From NCBI RefSeq assembly GCF_002775205.1, contig NC_036448.1, positions 3,994,572 through 4,058,571 of the forward strand: a stretch of 64,000 bases of DNA, read 5' to 3'. This document shows, piece by piece, positions 23,857-63,085 of this stretch. The stretch comes from Xiphophorus maculatus. Lineage: Eukaryota; Chordata; Actinopteri; Cyprinodontiformes; Poeciliidae. Positions within the stretch are counted from its first letter, which is position 1; every line of letters begins with the position of its first letter. The notes under the pieces were generated by a model. That model was not told the origin of the DNA and made no database searches. It worked only from the letters and a program-made list of their open reading frames with translations. The position numbers were made by a program, and so were the translations under genes.

Positions 23857-25795
23857 GGACACACTCTGAATTTGATTACCAGTAATGCTGTGGATCATCC
23901 CTGGTCTCTGTAATAATGTTGCCCTGTCTGATCATTTCTCTGTTGTCTTTGAAAGTATATCTGTTGACTCACTTAGCAGAAGTCATTACAACATGTTTAC
24001 AGACAACACAGCAGAAGCGTTTGCTTAAATTTACTCTTCCTCCTCCCTTCTATCATTTTCATTCTAAAATTTCACACATCATTTATTCCATGTCTCCAGT
24101 TAAAGTGAAGAAATCTTTGTGTGGAACTGCTCTGCTGGTAAAATGTGAAAGAAACCCTTTTATTAAAGGGCCGAATGTAGGTGGCGTAAAATTCAACTTC
24201 ACTTTTATTGTGAAATCAACAAAGAAAGTATTTATCACCCAACACTAAAATATGCAAAGGAAACGTTCTTTGTGGAAATCAAACACTTCATCAATGTTGG
24301 TGCCGTGTCCGCCACAGTGGTCAGGCTCACACACCCTCCTCTGACCGTACCGCCTAAACGCCAACGAACAAAAAACAAACATAAGGTGTGAGGAGACAAG
24401 GTGACTGAGGCTGCAGCCGTGGGAGGTGCTGGCTTTTGTTAAATGTGGAAAAAAAAAAAAAAAACACTAGGAAAGTGGAGGAAGAAAAATCATAAGAGGA
24501 CACAGAGTGAGAATTAAAACTAAAAAACACCTGTGATGGAAAAATTACATTAAGGTCACATCTGCTAGTCATGTTATATGAAATGCTTATGAACTCTCAC
24601 CAAAAGAACTATTTGGGTTACATGTAGAAGGTTGGAAGTTGTTTTCTACAGCTGCATCAGAACCAGACTGTCTCACCCCTTGTGGTTAATTCTTTATCTT
24701 TGGTATAAAACTCATGTGTTGTCTCTGCCTGACAGAGCTTTTCACCCAGACCTGCTTCATTACTGATTGTCCTACAAGCTCTCTGTATTTTGCACAATAT
24801 ATGAATAAACCTGATTGAGTGATTTCACCTGAACAGTGCTTGGAAATAGTATGTTTTCCACGACACACCTGAGCACAAAAAGCAACATACAGACATCACA
24901 ACATAAAAATTGGATGGGTGAGGATGGAGTGGAGGGTTATAGCTTTGTGCATGTGTGTGTATGCATATGTGTGTTTGTGTGTTCCGTAAACACTGACTTA
25001 GATAGACTCTCCCAAGTGATGGAGTGTTCATCATCCTCAGCAGAGTCTGATTCAGGTCCATAGATGTCCTGTGGGGAGGCAACGGGCAGAGGGAGCAGAG
25101 CATCCTGTTCCCGAAACATCCAGGAGAAACTGAGCCGGCCAGCCTTCCAAGGCCGCCACAGGGGGCGCCAGATCAGATAACAACAATTATTTTGGTCAAC
25201 TCTGTCTATTTCCATCTCCCTTAAAGTTTCACTGGTAAATCTCAATGGTGACTCTATAACAGCCAAACCCCTCTACAGTGGCATGTTGCACATAGTGCAT
25301 ACTCATTTTTCCCGCCACAGCAGTCATATTTAGAGATCTTAGTTATTGTAGCCTTTTTATTTTCCCAGTCTGCCAATAAACATGTGACGAGGTTTAATTG
25401 CTGTGATATTGATCTTATAGAGACCATCAGTGAAACTTTAACCTCTTTAACAGCAGCACTGGATATTGTTCATATTTATGTTACTCATAAACTGTTCTTG
25501 TGAGCAAAACTAACCAGGAAAATGTATTCAGTCAGTCCATTCAACCGGGACCGTCAGTGGATTTGAATTCCTTGAAAACTTAATTGGACTTTCACTTTAG
25601 AGGTTAAATCATCGCCCGGAGAAAGTTGGGCGGCTCAGTGGCTCCGCTCTGCAGAGAGCCTGATCAGGGTTACAGGATCGGCTCCAGCTTCCATGAACAG
25701 CACCAGATTTCACACACGATAAGAGTCCAAAATCCTTTTTAACACGGTGTGAGGGAGAACAAAACAAAGGATGCCCTGAAGTCCTGTCGAAATAT

Positions 25796-25801
25796 TTTAT
25801 T
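25796..25801 (-). terminator. Polyadenylation signal, factor H-like gene 4
   Basis: AATAAA on the minus strand, the duplicate of the gene 3 signal. It is intact although the last acceptor of this gene is changed. Confidence 0.75.
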
Positions 25802-25911
25802 TTAGACAAAGTCAAGCATTTTATATTTACTGTCAACCAACAATCAACAGAATTTAACTAAAAAAAGAAAAAGTTTCCTTCCAGGTGTTTCTGTCAGAAA
25901 TATCTCTGATG

Positions 25912-28900
25912 TCACTTCATTCTCTGCTTGCGGTGGATGAATCCAAAGCCAGGAAATGTTTCAGCGCTTCGGAAAATTTGCAAAAATTCTAATAAGACAC
26001 AACAAATAAACTGAATTTAGGAGTGATTAACATTTCAGCAGACAAACTGTCTAAGAATGAGGTGATTATTGGAGAGATGTGTCCAAAAATAACACTTACT
26101 CGCTTAATGTCGGCAATGTGGCAACCTAGAAATAAACACACAGAGGTCATTTATAAATGTTGGATTTTTTGAGGTGCCAATAAATTCATAAAAACATTGA
26201 TGATTGTATTTTTTTGAATTTCACATAAAAATGAATAAGGAAATGAGTCATTTTAAAAATGTTTGTAAATTAAAAAACAACTGCTTTATTAAAACTTCTT
26301 TAAATTTTAATAAAGCTTTATTAAAACTTCTCTTGGTTTCATGTTGTTGTTTTTAGATCAAGTGAATCAACGAATTGCCAAGTCAACTTCTTCCCTGAAA
26401 CTAGATTGAAATTGAATTTAAAATTTAGAGCAATGTTTTACTTTGGTTTTCCTGTTTAAAGCCTTTTAACTAAAACAAATGACATCCTGCCTGTTAGACA
26501 TCGTAGATTACCTGGAAACAAAATAAATTTCTATATCACATGTTACTCACAGTTGGTTGCTTCTATTCTTCCATTAGAGCACCTAGCAAACATCGAGTAA
26601 CCCTGCCACTGTGTACAATCAATCTTCTTTGTCTCTCCATCCTTTATGTTGATCTGTGACGTTTCGTCAATATTCAGTCTTCGCATATCCAACACACAGG
26701 CTGAAGCGGCAGGAACTTTAAAGAAACAAAAGATCAAACTGTTTAGAAAAAAAATATCTGAACAAAATATCACATTTTATTCACATATCTGAACAAAATC
26801 AGAACTAGATGGTTAGTTGTGGCCCTGAGTCACAATTACAACAGACTAAACCAAAAAGAGTCAAACAGCATGTCGCTGTTACAATATCCTGACTGATGAT
26901 TTATTTTGACTCTAGGAATATTTTCCAGGAAGTAGCATGATGTATATAAACTAGATTTGGGGCCTGATTGCTAGTTTGTAGTTATATGTACAAAATGTAG
27001 TTGGAGTTGTAATAACTACAAGCCAGCAGACTCTACATTGTTCCTCTTTAGATACGATCCAGTCACTTCCATTTCCAGTCATTTCGACCACCAGAACTGG
27101 GACGAGATCAGGCCCAGAAACCTGTCGAGTTTTTTTTTAATAGTTGAATATTCCCAGTTTTTTGTTTCAGTAATCTCTCACATTGTGAAGGAGAGTAATG
27201 TTGTGGTCCAATCAAGTGACCCGAAAAACTTTACTCAAGAATATACATTTTTGGAACCTTCTATTTTCTACGGTCCATTTCTGCGGTGCCTCTCCACTGT
27301 AGAGTCCACAGCCAGGATGTTCATATTAATGCCACATCCTGATGCTGAGAGACTTTTACTGCAGGAGCGCTGACTGACTGGCTCCACTGACAAAAATAAG
27401 AGCCATCGTTCTTTAGTTCCTGTAACAGATCAACCTGTAACGGTGATTACACTTAAAACTCCTGCAGTCACATTAAACCTTGTGGAGAGCGGTTACCATA
27501 ACAACACTTTGTGTTCATTTGCTAAAATATGTTTACATTGCTGATTTAAAAGGAATGCTTTACACACCAACAGTTCATTACACATTTGATTTATTTCACT
27601 GAGTCAGTTAGCTGATTTGATTAATCCAACTCAATGTAAACCCCGTTGAACGCTGAAGTTCATCATGAGTTACTGTTTAAATTTAGTGGGGCGTTTTTTA
27701 AACAAAGAGAAAGCAGGATTGATGGTGTGGTTACCATGGCTCCACCGCTGTTAACACCAACCCAACTCTTTCTGCAGCTTTTAAAATGCTGTTTAGTTTT
27801 GACCTGATCGTCTCATTGTAGCTCCAACATGTTTCGCTCCTGCAGCAGAATATGTTAGTTGCAATGTCTTTGTCCACTTACTGCATGGTTGTGCTTCAGT
27901 CCAGGTTCCGTTTTGGCAAGTAATAGTTCCTCTGTCATTTGCTTGGCCTGTAGTGTATCCATTTCCACATTGATACTCTACGAGAGAGTTAGGGCCGTAA
28001 ACCTCCTTGGGTTCCTGAATGATGACTGCATAGGGGATTTTATCAGGCTCATTACATGTATTATTGCTTCCTGTAAAATAAAAGTGCGATCTTTAGGACA
28101 AACACAAAAGCTAGTATTGGTTCTTTAATTGTTTGCTTGTGTCCCTTTAATATTTCAGCTCAAACATCTGACGGACTCACTCTCACAAACAAGCGGGGGA
28201 AGCCATATTCCATTTGAGCATCGAATACTGCCGGAGGGGGGTTCCATGTTAAACCCATCTTCACAGACGACTGTGATCTCGTCTTGGTTTTCATACAAAT
28301 CCCTAGGTGCTTCTTCGGGCTTCCCATTTTCAATAGAAGGTGGAAGGCAGGAGCTACTATCTGAGAAAGGTAGGAGTTAGATCATTAGTTTGAAGATACT
28401 AGCCACAGTCTGCATGCTGTGTGATAGTGACTTAGTATTTTTGCTTTGTATTGAGAGGATCTAAGGCTGTCAGTATAAGGAGTAGATAAAGAAATGTATA
28501 TATTGTAGATTTAATGACTGTCAGGAAATCCAGCGCCCAATTTAATTTAGCTTAATTTATGGAATTATATTTTTTCAATTTTACTAGTTTATTGTTTTTG
28601 TACTTTTAAAAAAATGAATTTCTAATGAAATGAGTAAAATTCATTATTTTACATTTATCATTTAAATCTGGTTTGTGGTTCTATTTAGCTACAACACCTT
28701 CCTGGAAGGGGGACAATGACTGGGGTCCTTTAGATCAAAGGTCCCCAACCTTTTTATTTTTATCACCTCAAGGCGTTTCAATTTTACTGGGGGGCGGGAG
28801 TGGGTGTGAACCGTGAGAGAAGGCTTCTTCATGTTGGTGTGTCCGTCCACATAACTGCGTGGGACGATCATGGCACAATTTTACGTCTTTTGCCCCAATT

Positions 28901-31094
28901 TTCCCCTTAGGACAATCTTAGAACGTTCCGAGCTTGCGATAATCGTAACCGATCATCCTGCTGTGTTTGGTGGGTTACGTAGGACGTCGGGACCGCGCCG
29001 ATCTAAAATCGGCCCTTTTATCTCAGCGTGTGGGGTTTCCCCTCCCTGGTGAGCGAGAACGCAGCCTGTTGAATGGGACAGGTAGCCAATCAGAAAGCGC
29101 GGTGACGTAAGAACGGAGGGGAATCCCAAACAGCTGACGACGCGCAACCGAGGGTCCGGTGACAGATGATATGTGGAGCTACGGGGGGCTCGGAGGGCCC
29201 CCGGCCCGGGCCTAGAGGGAGCCCGGATGGGAGGCAGAATATGAACGGCGGCGCGCCCGAGAGTTACAAGGATCCAGAGGTGCACGAGGTGCTGCGACAC
29301 GCTGCGCATGCGGCGCGTGCCTCTGCGTACCCGCTTCAACGAGTCAACCAGGCTTCAGGCTCTGAGTTGAAATTGATAAAAGTGTCAAAATGATCCGATC
29401 GCTCTCCCCGGTTCTGAACTGATTTGAATTTGTGTCGTTTCATCATTAGTGACCAGCAGCCGGATGTTTCTGTTGGTCCCTTGGTTTGTTTGGACTTCAT
29501 GTCAGATGGATTTCAGAAGGACAGTCGCTCTCTGTGGTGGTGAAACTTGTTGTAAGGTTAAATTATTATGAGCTTTATTATTTGGGTATAAAGGGCCCGG
29601 TCATTAGCCCCGCCCCCCCGGCCAGACTCTCACTTGTTCCGCTAGTGAAACAGCATGAATGTTTATTCAGCATTTCGTACAAAAAATAACAGAAATGATA
29701 AGGAGAGGAGTTGGAGCAAAATTGCTACAATTGATAAACCCGGTAACTTTTCAGCTGTCCATCATTAATGTGACATAAATCATTTAGAAGGCTGTTGATT
29801 CAGCCGGGGCTTGACGCTGGACGCGGACACCAGCTGGCTTAAAATGACTCCACAAACTATCACTATTCTACTTTGTCCTCCGCGTTTGTTTATCGGAGGG
29901 TTTTACGGGATTTTCTTCTGAAATCGGGATGTTCCGGTTCGTGTGTGGCTGGACACACGAACCGATCGAACCTCTTTTACTTTTATTGGTTCGTGTGGTG
30001 TGTGGTCACAGAGGTTTGGAAAATCGGCCGACGATTCTGAAATCGTGCCGCTGTGAACCAGACTAAAGACTCACAAGCTCCTCTCCTCTCCCCTCGACCG
30101 CCGCCCTAACGCTCTCCGACTCTGGTCGCTATGGTAACGTTGACACATCCCTTCAAAATAAGATAGAGATGCGCGACAAAAACGAACATTTTCCTTTCGT
30201 GAAAATGTTTAACTCACAAATCAATGGGAGATCGGAGCTTCTTTTTTTTTTCTCTCTGCAACTTGATGGTCCCGGAAGAATGTGTGCTCTGGACTTACGG
30301 CAGAAATCCCACAATTCCGCGTCTTCATGTTCGAGCGGGAAGAAAAACCAACAACCGTGGCGAACGATAATGAGGATTAAGTTGTTAATGTGCTTGGCTC
30401 CGGTCGGACAACAACTTTTAAAATCTAAAGACGCGCTCCGCCATTAGCATGCAAGAAGAAGCGCAAACACTCAGTCGGCTCTCTGCGTGCGACATTATCG
30501 CGCCGTCTACTGCGCATGCGTTCAGGTCGTTTGCCCTTTCACGCCGAAGAATTGGGTCTCTTCAGGCTGCAGGGTGTGAACGTCGCTTAAGGACATTTTA
30601 TATATGATATATATGCGACATGGGTCGCTGCAAAGAATATTGCTGTTCAGGACGCTGCCTGTAAACACGAAGCTTCAGTTCAGTAAAATCAACTCGTCTG
30701 CTGGTTTTTACAGTGTCACCTGTGGGTAATCCGGAACTCACCTACACACCGAGGGGTATGAGTCCATTCGCCTTTCTGGCAGGTGCTTGTTGCCCACCAG
30801 CCCTCCACCACCGGCTTAAATCCAGTTTCACAGCTATAAGTCAAGGTTCGTCCATCTTGCTGTGGGACAAAATAGCCATTAGTGAGCTCGGGAGGACTAC
30901 AGGTTATTTGAGCTGAAAGAAAGACACACACAAAAAAATCAGTCAGTAAATTGTTCTGCTTTTTAAAAAAAAAAAAAAATTATTATTAACAAGTGGATAA
31001 AAATGAATGGGTAGCGGAGGGAAACGATGTTCTCACCGTGCAGGAGGCCAGGAAGCCAAGCCAGAAGCACAAATCCCAGATACCTCACACACAT
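25912..31094 (-). CDS. Complement factor H-like gene 4 (4 SCRs, altered 3' splice site)
   Basis: Fourth SCR gene of the array. Exons: 31037-31094 (signal peptide, MCVRYLGFVLLAWLPGLL), 30742-30912 (SCR1, CSPPELTNGYF, EGWWAT), 28181-28360 (SCR2, CLPPSIENG), 27882-28070 (SCR3, CNEPDKIPYA), 26551-26715 (SCR20-like, ACVLDMRRLN...), 26100-26125 (tail part 1). In gene 3 the final exon follows a TTGCAG acceptor; here the same place reads TTGCAA, so the exon that would start at 25977 has lost its AG. With the old acceptor the product would be 284 aa ending at the TGA at 25912-25914. The next AG upstream (25990-25989) gives a different C terminus, and the next AG downstream gives an early stop. SCR1-3 are clearly older and more divergent than those of genes 2 and 3. 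A minus-strand AATAAA is at 25796-25801. The C terminus is therefore uncertain; the SCR exons are not. Confidence 0.82.
28390..30720. other. Gene 4 intron 2 with CpG-rich block
   Basis: The part at 28395-28560 resembles 12363-12560 of the gene 2 intron. From about 28740 (ggtccccaaccttttt) to 30640 the sequence turns GC- and CpG-rich without a convincing protein, probably old transposon material; its ends could not be defined. Confidence 0.4.
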
Positions 31095-32823
31095 TTTGTC
31101 AGGAATAACAAAGTTCCTCTGTGGATTGGAACAAAATCCCAGCTCCGGACAGAAGTAGTTAATAATTATTCAGGGCAGACTTCCAAAAGTTAGGAAATCT
31201 GGAGTAAACAGTAGTTCTGCCAAAACGGTGCAAACAAATTTGTTAGACAAAAAAAAAGGAAAAAAAAACACTTGTAATGAATAATAATAAAAAAAAAGTA
31301 CTATTTTTTTTTCTTTAAATATTTCTAAATTAGTTACAAAAAAAAAAAAAAACCCAAATAAAATACAGGGTCAGATCATCTCCACATCGGGTTACTTATG
31401 CAATCATAATCCATTCTCCAAAAGCAGCTGGACGATGTTTTCTATTCGATCAAAGAGCTCAAATGTATTTATTAGGACACCAAATTTCACAATAATTGCG
31501 TTCAGAGGTCAAGGTCGTTCCCCCCCACGCAGCCAGGCCACCGTCACGCTGCCCAGCAGAAGCACCGCTCTGCTGGGAAAAACAGTTTAGAAAACAAACA
31601 CAATCAGTTCCGGGAACAGAGAGGGATTCATGTTTACTGCGTCTGTCTGTGTTCCGTTTTATTTTTTATTTTGCCATTGGAAACATTTAGACTACATATC
31701 GGATTGGATTCACGTTGGTTGGTTTGGGATTTGACAGGACAAACACGCAGTAGAGTCATCAGGTTTGCCAGCCGCCTGAACCAAGTTAATTTTAACAGGT
31801 TCTTAGTTTGAATAGAACAAGCAGTTCACTGTGGCTCCAGGAGGTGGCGGTGTTGCCTCAAATTTATAAGAGTAATGCTATAGTACAAATACTACAAATA
31901 TAATACTACTAATAATATAGATACGATATTAGAGTGTTGTATGTTATTTAGGGGGAAAAAAACAAAATTATTTAGCAGGAATTAATTTTTTTTTTTAGTT
32001 AAAATAGAAAATCATGAATTATTCCTCCTGCAACAATACAACATATAATAGTTATGATTTCATACATTCCATATTTTTGGAATATATGGAATATCCACAT
32101 TTTTGAATTGATAATTTTTAGTAAATTTAAAACAATTTTCAAGTTAAATATTCTTAGGATGAAAATATATATATTTTTAAATCCATGCTGCGGTGCCGAT
32201 TAGTAAAGAACTTATGACAAATTATAATTTAAAAAAAAAGATTGCAGTTATCCTCGTTTATTGCGTATGTTTTTTTTCTACCAGATGTTTTCATTCCACT
32301 CCACTTTTCCACTATATGCTGGGACACGGCACTCTGAACAGCCAGCGTCTTTAACCTTTCATGGCTTTGACCTGCTAGGAAACCGGAAAGTCAGCTGACG
32401 GCCATAAATGACCATCACACGTTTCAGGAATATTAAACAGACATATTCCCTTTAAAACTGGTCTTAAGCATTACTCCTGCCCCCCAGTGAAAATAGTCAG
32501 TTTACAGACATAAACATATCAAACTAACGCTGCTGTTGCCCCTTTTATTTATTAATTTATTGGGTTTTACATTTACGCCCTGACTGAAGATAACACTATA
32601 TGCATTAACACGATTCTCTGGGGTGGCCAACATTTGGCAAGTGGGCCACGGCTCGCACCGCACCACCTCCTCCCCTTGGGGGCGCCACCTCTCACCTCTG
32701 AAGCTCGGTGTTGCATAAGAAGAAAACCGTGGCAGATTTCAGGTTCACAGGTTCGTGGCCAACACGCCTGTTCTGATCCAACGGCTGGCAAAGAGCAGAG
32801 AGATCAGTTGTTTCCACACGACG

Positions 32824-33114
32824 GAGTATTAAGGCCACACGAAGAAAATAGTCAAAGTTACGAGAATAAAAGCGGGATAAAATTAGAATAAAATCGTAGT
32901 ATGACGAGAATATACTTCGAGAATAAAGTCGAAACAATACGAGCAGAGTCACATTTTGAGAATAATCACTTCTCTTAGACTTTACTTGAAATATTTTCTC
33001 GTAATACTGACTGTATTCTCGTGTGATTTTATTATACTATGACTATTCGTGATGTTTATTATTGTACAAGCTTATCCTCGTAATTGTATTTTTTCTTAAA
33101 GGGCCTTAATACTC
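32824..33114. mobile_element. MITE with GAGTATTAAGGCC inverted ends
   Basis: The 13-bp ends at 32824-32836 and 33102-33114 are exact reverse complements. The interior is AT-rich with repeated gagaataaa/ctcgtaat motifs found in many fish MITEs. It lies between gene 4 and cdc73. Confidence 0.75.
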
Positions 33115-33207
33115 AGTATAAGTCATGATTTAATATATATAAAGTGAAATACTATAAAAACCAGGCAGGTCTTTCAGTGTTGCTCTCTTGTGGGGGTGCA
33201 TTTTGCA

Positions 33208-33246
33208 TTTTCCTTATGGCTTGTACAATATAAGCCATAAGGAAAA
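33208..33246. repeat. Perfect 15-bp hairpin, intergenic
   Basis: ttttccttatggctt and its complement with a 9-nt loop (33223-33231), downstream of the 32824-33114 MITE. Confidence 0.85.
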
Positions 33247-34610
33247 AGCTTATACTGTAAGCATTATACTCAGATTCATAAAGGAAAAATGTGTCAAAGC
33301 GACTAACAAAATTAAATGAACCCACCAGGTCATTATTTTGTGAACATCTTATTTCAGTAGACTGAGCTGCGCAGGACAGTCGTTCCTAACTGAGGTCGTC
33401 CATTCAAAACGACTCCAACAAAGTTTGCCGTTTCATGGCCTAAAGCATACATGCATCCTTTGCAATATTCTACCAGACCGAACATTGCAATAGTCCTTAG
33501 ACCCTTTCCAGGAAATTACTGAAACTGTTGAAATCAGGCCAACGGTGCCACAAAACCACCAGGCTCAACTCTCTGTTTCACTGGTACCGCAGAGATGTGA
33601 ACAAGGCTTTACACTGCCAGTCACAAGACTTTCCACCAAGTCTAGTTGAATCCATTTAGATGTGTAATTAAGAATTACAAGCGAGTCATTTGACTGAATT
33701 TGTGATGTAAATCAGAGTAATTTGGGGATTCTGAATTGTCTGAACAAGCAGCACAAGAAAGTAAAATAAACGCGTCTCTGCTGTTAATTTCACAGTAAAT
33801 ATTCAATGAAATACACTTTAATCTATTCCCTGCCTCGGTTGGAGTTAGATTTATTAATTTGCAGACAGATTTTAGTCAATTCTCATAATCCCCACATTGA
33901 ACACCAGAAAAAATAATTAGAATTTGCTTGAACAGACGAGATGATCGAAAAGAACGATTATAGGTTGAAAAATAAATCGAGAGGCAACATCTGATTTGCT
34001 TCTGACATTTAAACCAACACAAAGAATGATAAATTAAGGCTAATTAATAAACTAATAATGTGAGCTTAACTGTGCTGAATGAGCTTTTTGTGCTCCAAAC
34101 CTTTGCTGTGAGCCCATAAGCAGCCAGTGAATCAAAGCTAGCAGGACTAGCTTATTACCAAAACGTACTGGTTCTGTTTTGCTGTTTCAGTTAAGATAAT
34201 GCACCTTACTAATTTGCATGTAGCGAAATAAAGCAGCTTGCTAGAGTAAATGTGTTTTTTGCCATTTGGAACCTAAATAAAGGCATGTAATACTTTTTCT
34301 GTACGTTATTCACCTGCTTGGCTTTAAGGGGAGGAAGCGAGTTTAAAAGCTGTATTATACTTTTACACTTGAAAACAGCAAAAACAGGAAACCGTAAAAA
34401 GCTCTCCATTCTAAAGCCTTTTTTGGATTCGTCACCCACGAAAACGGCCACCAATTTGTGGCAGCTCTGACATCCAGTATTTTTGTGAACATGCTTGGTT
34501 TCAGATTAAATCTTTTCAAGTCAAAGGGTTTGGGTTTAAGTGAAGTGATGAGTCAGTGGTGTAACGGCCCTAGTCAAGTTGAGAGTCTTTATGAAATCAT
34601 CGAGTCTAAA

Positions 34611-34640
34611 GTCATGTGACTCGATTCCAAGTCACATGAC
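34611..34640. repeat. Perfect 11-bp hairpin, intergenic
   Basis: gtcatgtgact and its complement around cgattcca. Short outer arms (gagtct/agactc) extend the symmetry. Confidence 0.75.
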
Positions 34641-34896
34641 CCGAGACTCTGTTATCTGCATTCTTCAGGTTTTTCCCAATTATTCGCTGAAGGTCTCAGA
34701 CAAAAGCAGCCGTTTGGTTTTAAACCAACTGCTGACAGGTTGCAGGATTCCTATTCATTTTTTATGTTAGAAAAAAAAAATCTACAGATTTTTCCTGATT
34801 CAACTTTCCGGAATTTGTAGATGTTTACATTCATTTAAGACATAAAAACTAAACATTTTTATGAGCCTATGGGTGATATTTCCAGATTAGAGCAGC

Positions 34897-35290
34897 TTAA
34901 GAAAGAGGGGGAAAAAAGAAAGTAGGACCAAAAGATGTTGAGGACAATTTAGAAAGGAAGGATGACAAGGAAACAAAGAGAGAGCAGGCAAGTGGAAGGG
35001 AAATGAGACGATGGTGGACAGAAAAGAAGAAAGGAATGAAAAAAATACAAGAAAGGAAAGAGATATAGACAAGTGGGTAAGGAAAGCAAACAAGGCAAGG
35101 AAGAAAAGGGACGGAGACGGAAGTAACAATGAGGGGATGAGGTAGGACAGAGGGCTGGAAAGAGGAATGGACAATGAAGGAAACAAAAACAAAAGGAAGG
35201 TCCCAATGAATGAAAGACGAGAGGGAGGATAGAGAAAAGGAAAGAAACAGGGGAAGCAGTGAGACACAAGGAAACAAGAAAAAGAAAGAC
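34897..35290. repeat. Long purine-rich tract downstream of cdc73
   Basis: About 400 bp in which the plus strand is mostly A and G (repeated gaaagg, aaggaa, gggaag). The open frames on the minus strand are low-complexity Ser/Phe/Leu/Pro text, not genes. Confidence 0.85.
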
Positions 35291-35415
35291 AGATCGGCAC
35301 ATGAAAGATATTCTGGGAATACTTTGGTTTTCTTGGCATCATCAAATAAAAGTGCTGTAAAAAAAAGCCACGAACAGCCCAGCCAACAACATCCATCTAG
35401 GCGTTTCACAAAGGC

Positions 35416-35421
35416 TTTATT
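35416..35421 (-). terminator. cdc73: Candidate cdc73 polyadenylation signal
   Basis: AATAAA on the minus strand about 730 bp past the stop. I saw no closer consensus signal. It sits at the edge of the purine-rich tract. Confidence 0.5.
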
Positions 35422-36150
35422 GTCCGTTCTCATGTGGTGACTTAAAGCAATTATTCTCATCTAGCACAACACCAACGAAGAAGAAAAAGAAGACAGTCAT
35501 TAGATGACCGGTAGAGGTGCTGATGGCGTGAAAAACAGAAGTAGGAACTGACTTAGATAACCGAATCACTCACCTGCAGCCGTCTCTGCTCAAAGAGCTT
35601 CGGCTCTCTCTGGTTTTATCATGTATGTACATTATGGCCACAAACGCGCTAAATCAGAAGGTCGTCACAGTCTCTGCGCTCCTTCTTAGCTCTACGTCGC
35701 TTCAGTTGTTTTCCCCGATCCGAACAGTTCTGAGCGGAAAGCAACAATCTCCTTGATATAGACGGCCAAAAACAAGGAAACCCGAAACATCTCCATCAGG
35801 TTTTTGTTGCTAGGTAACTTGTTTTTGACCGTTTCCGCAGTTTGTAGAATTTTATATCAAACGTAGTTTGGTTTTTCTGTTAAACTACCTGGAAACTTAA
35901 GGGAAAAAAAAACAACAAAACAAAATAAAACAAAAACTGGGTCTGAAACAGAAAAACCCATTAAAAAGACTTTTCTTATGTTCAGAGGGAAAACTCCAGA
36001 CACTTTGGGAGTTTTCGGGGAAATCCGTCGGCTGTTCCGTCCGCCTCGGTGGAGGATGGCTTGGCTGCTGGGAAAACACGAGGACCGAGCCAAGTTGGAA
36101 GGCTGTGGAATTAACTTGAGGGAATTTCAGAGAGAAACACTGATCTGAGC

Positions 36151-63085
<26,935 letters not shown>

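Larger units (their letters stand above)
19607..27050. repeat. Segmental duplication, right copy (7.4 kb)
   Basis: Pairs with 10348-17762 and holds the 5' exons of gene 3 and the 3' exons of gene 4. Copy-specific changes are an insertion at 19662-21589, a block inserted in a CA repeat near 23545-23820, and absence of the foldback region (about 1.7 kb between gtaggaat and taaagacattg near 22150). Confidence 0.9.
31095..35415. other. Intergenic, gene 4 to cdc73
   Basis: AT-rich sequence with one MITE, two hairpins and the purine tract. No coding exon was recognised on either strand. Confidence 0.6.

Noticed and set aside
26720-27880. Possible SCR19-like exon in gene 4
   Set aside because: I searched for the CQNFYKL / WSEVPKC pattern with four Cys and found none in this intron.
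34887-35460. Overlapping minus-strand frames up to 187 aa
   Set aside because: They come from the purine-rich tract; the product is low-complexity Ser/Phe/Leu/Pro with no homology pattern.
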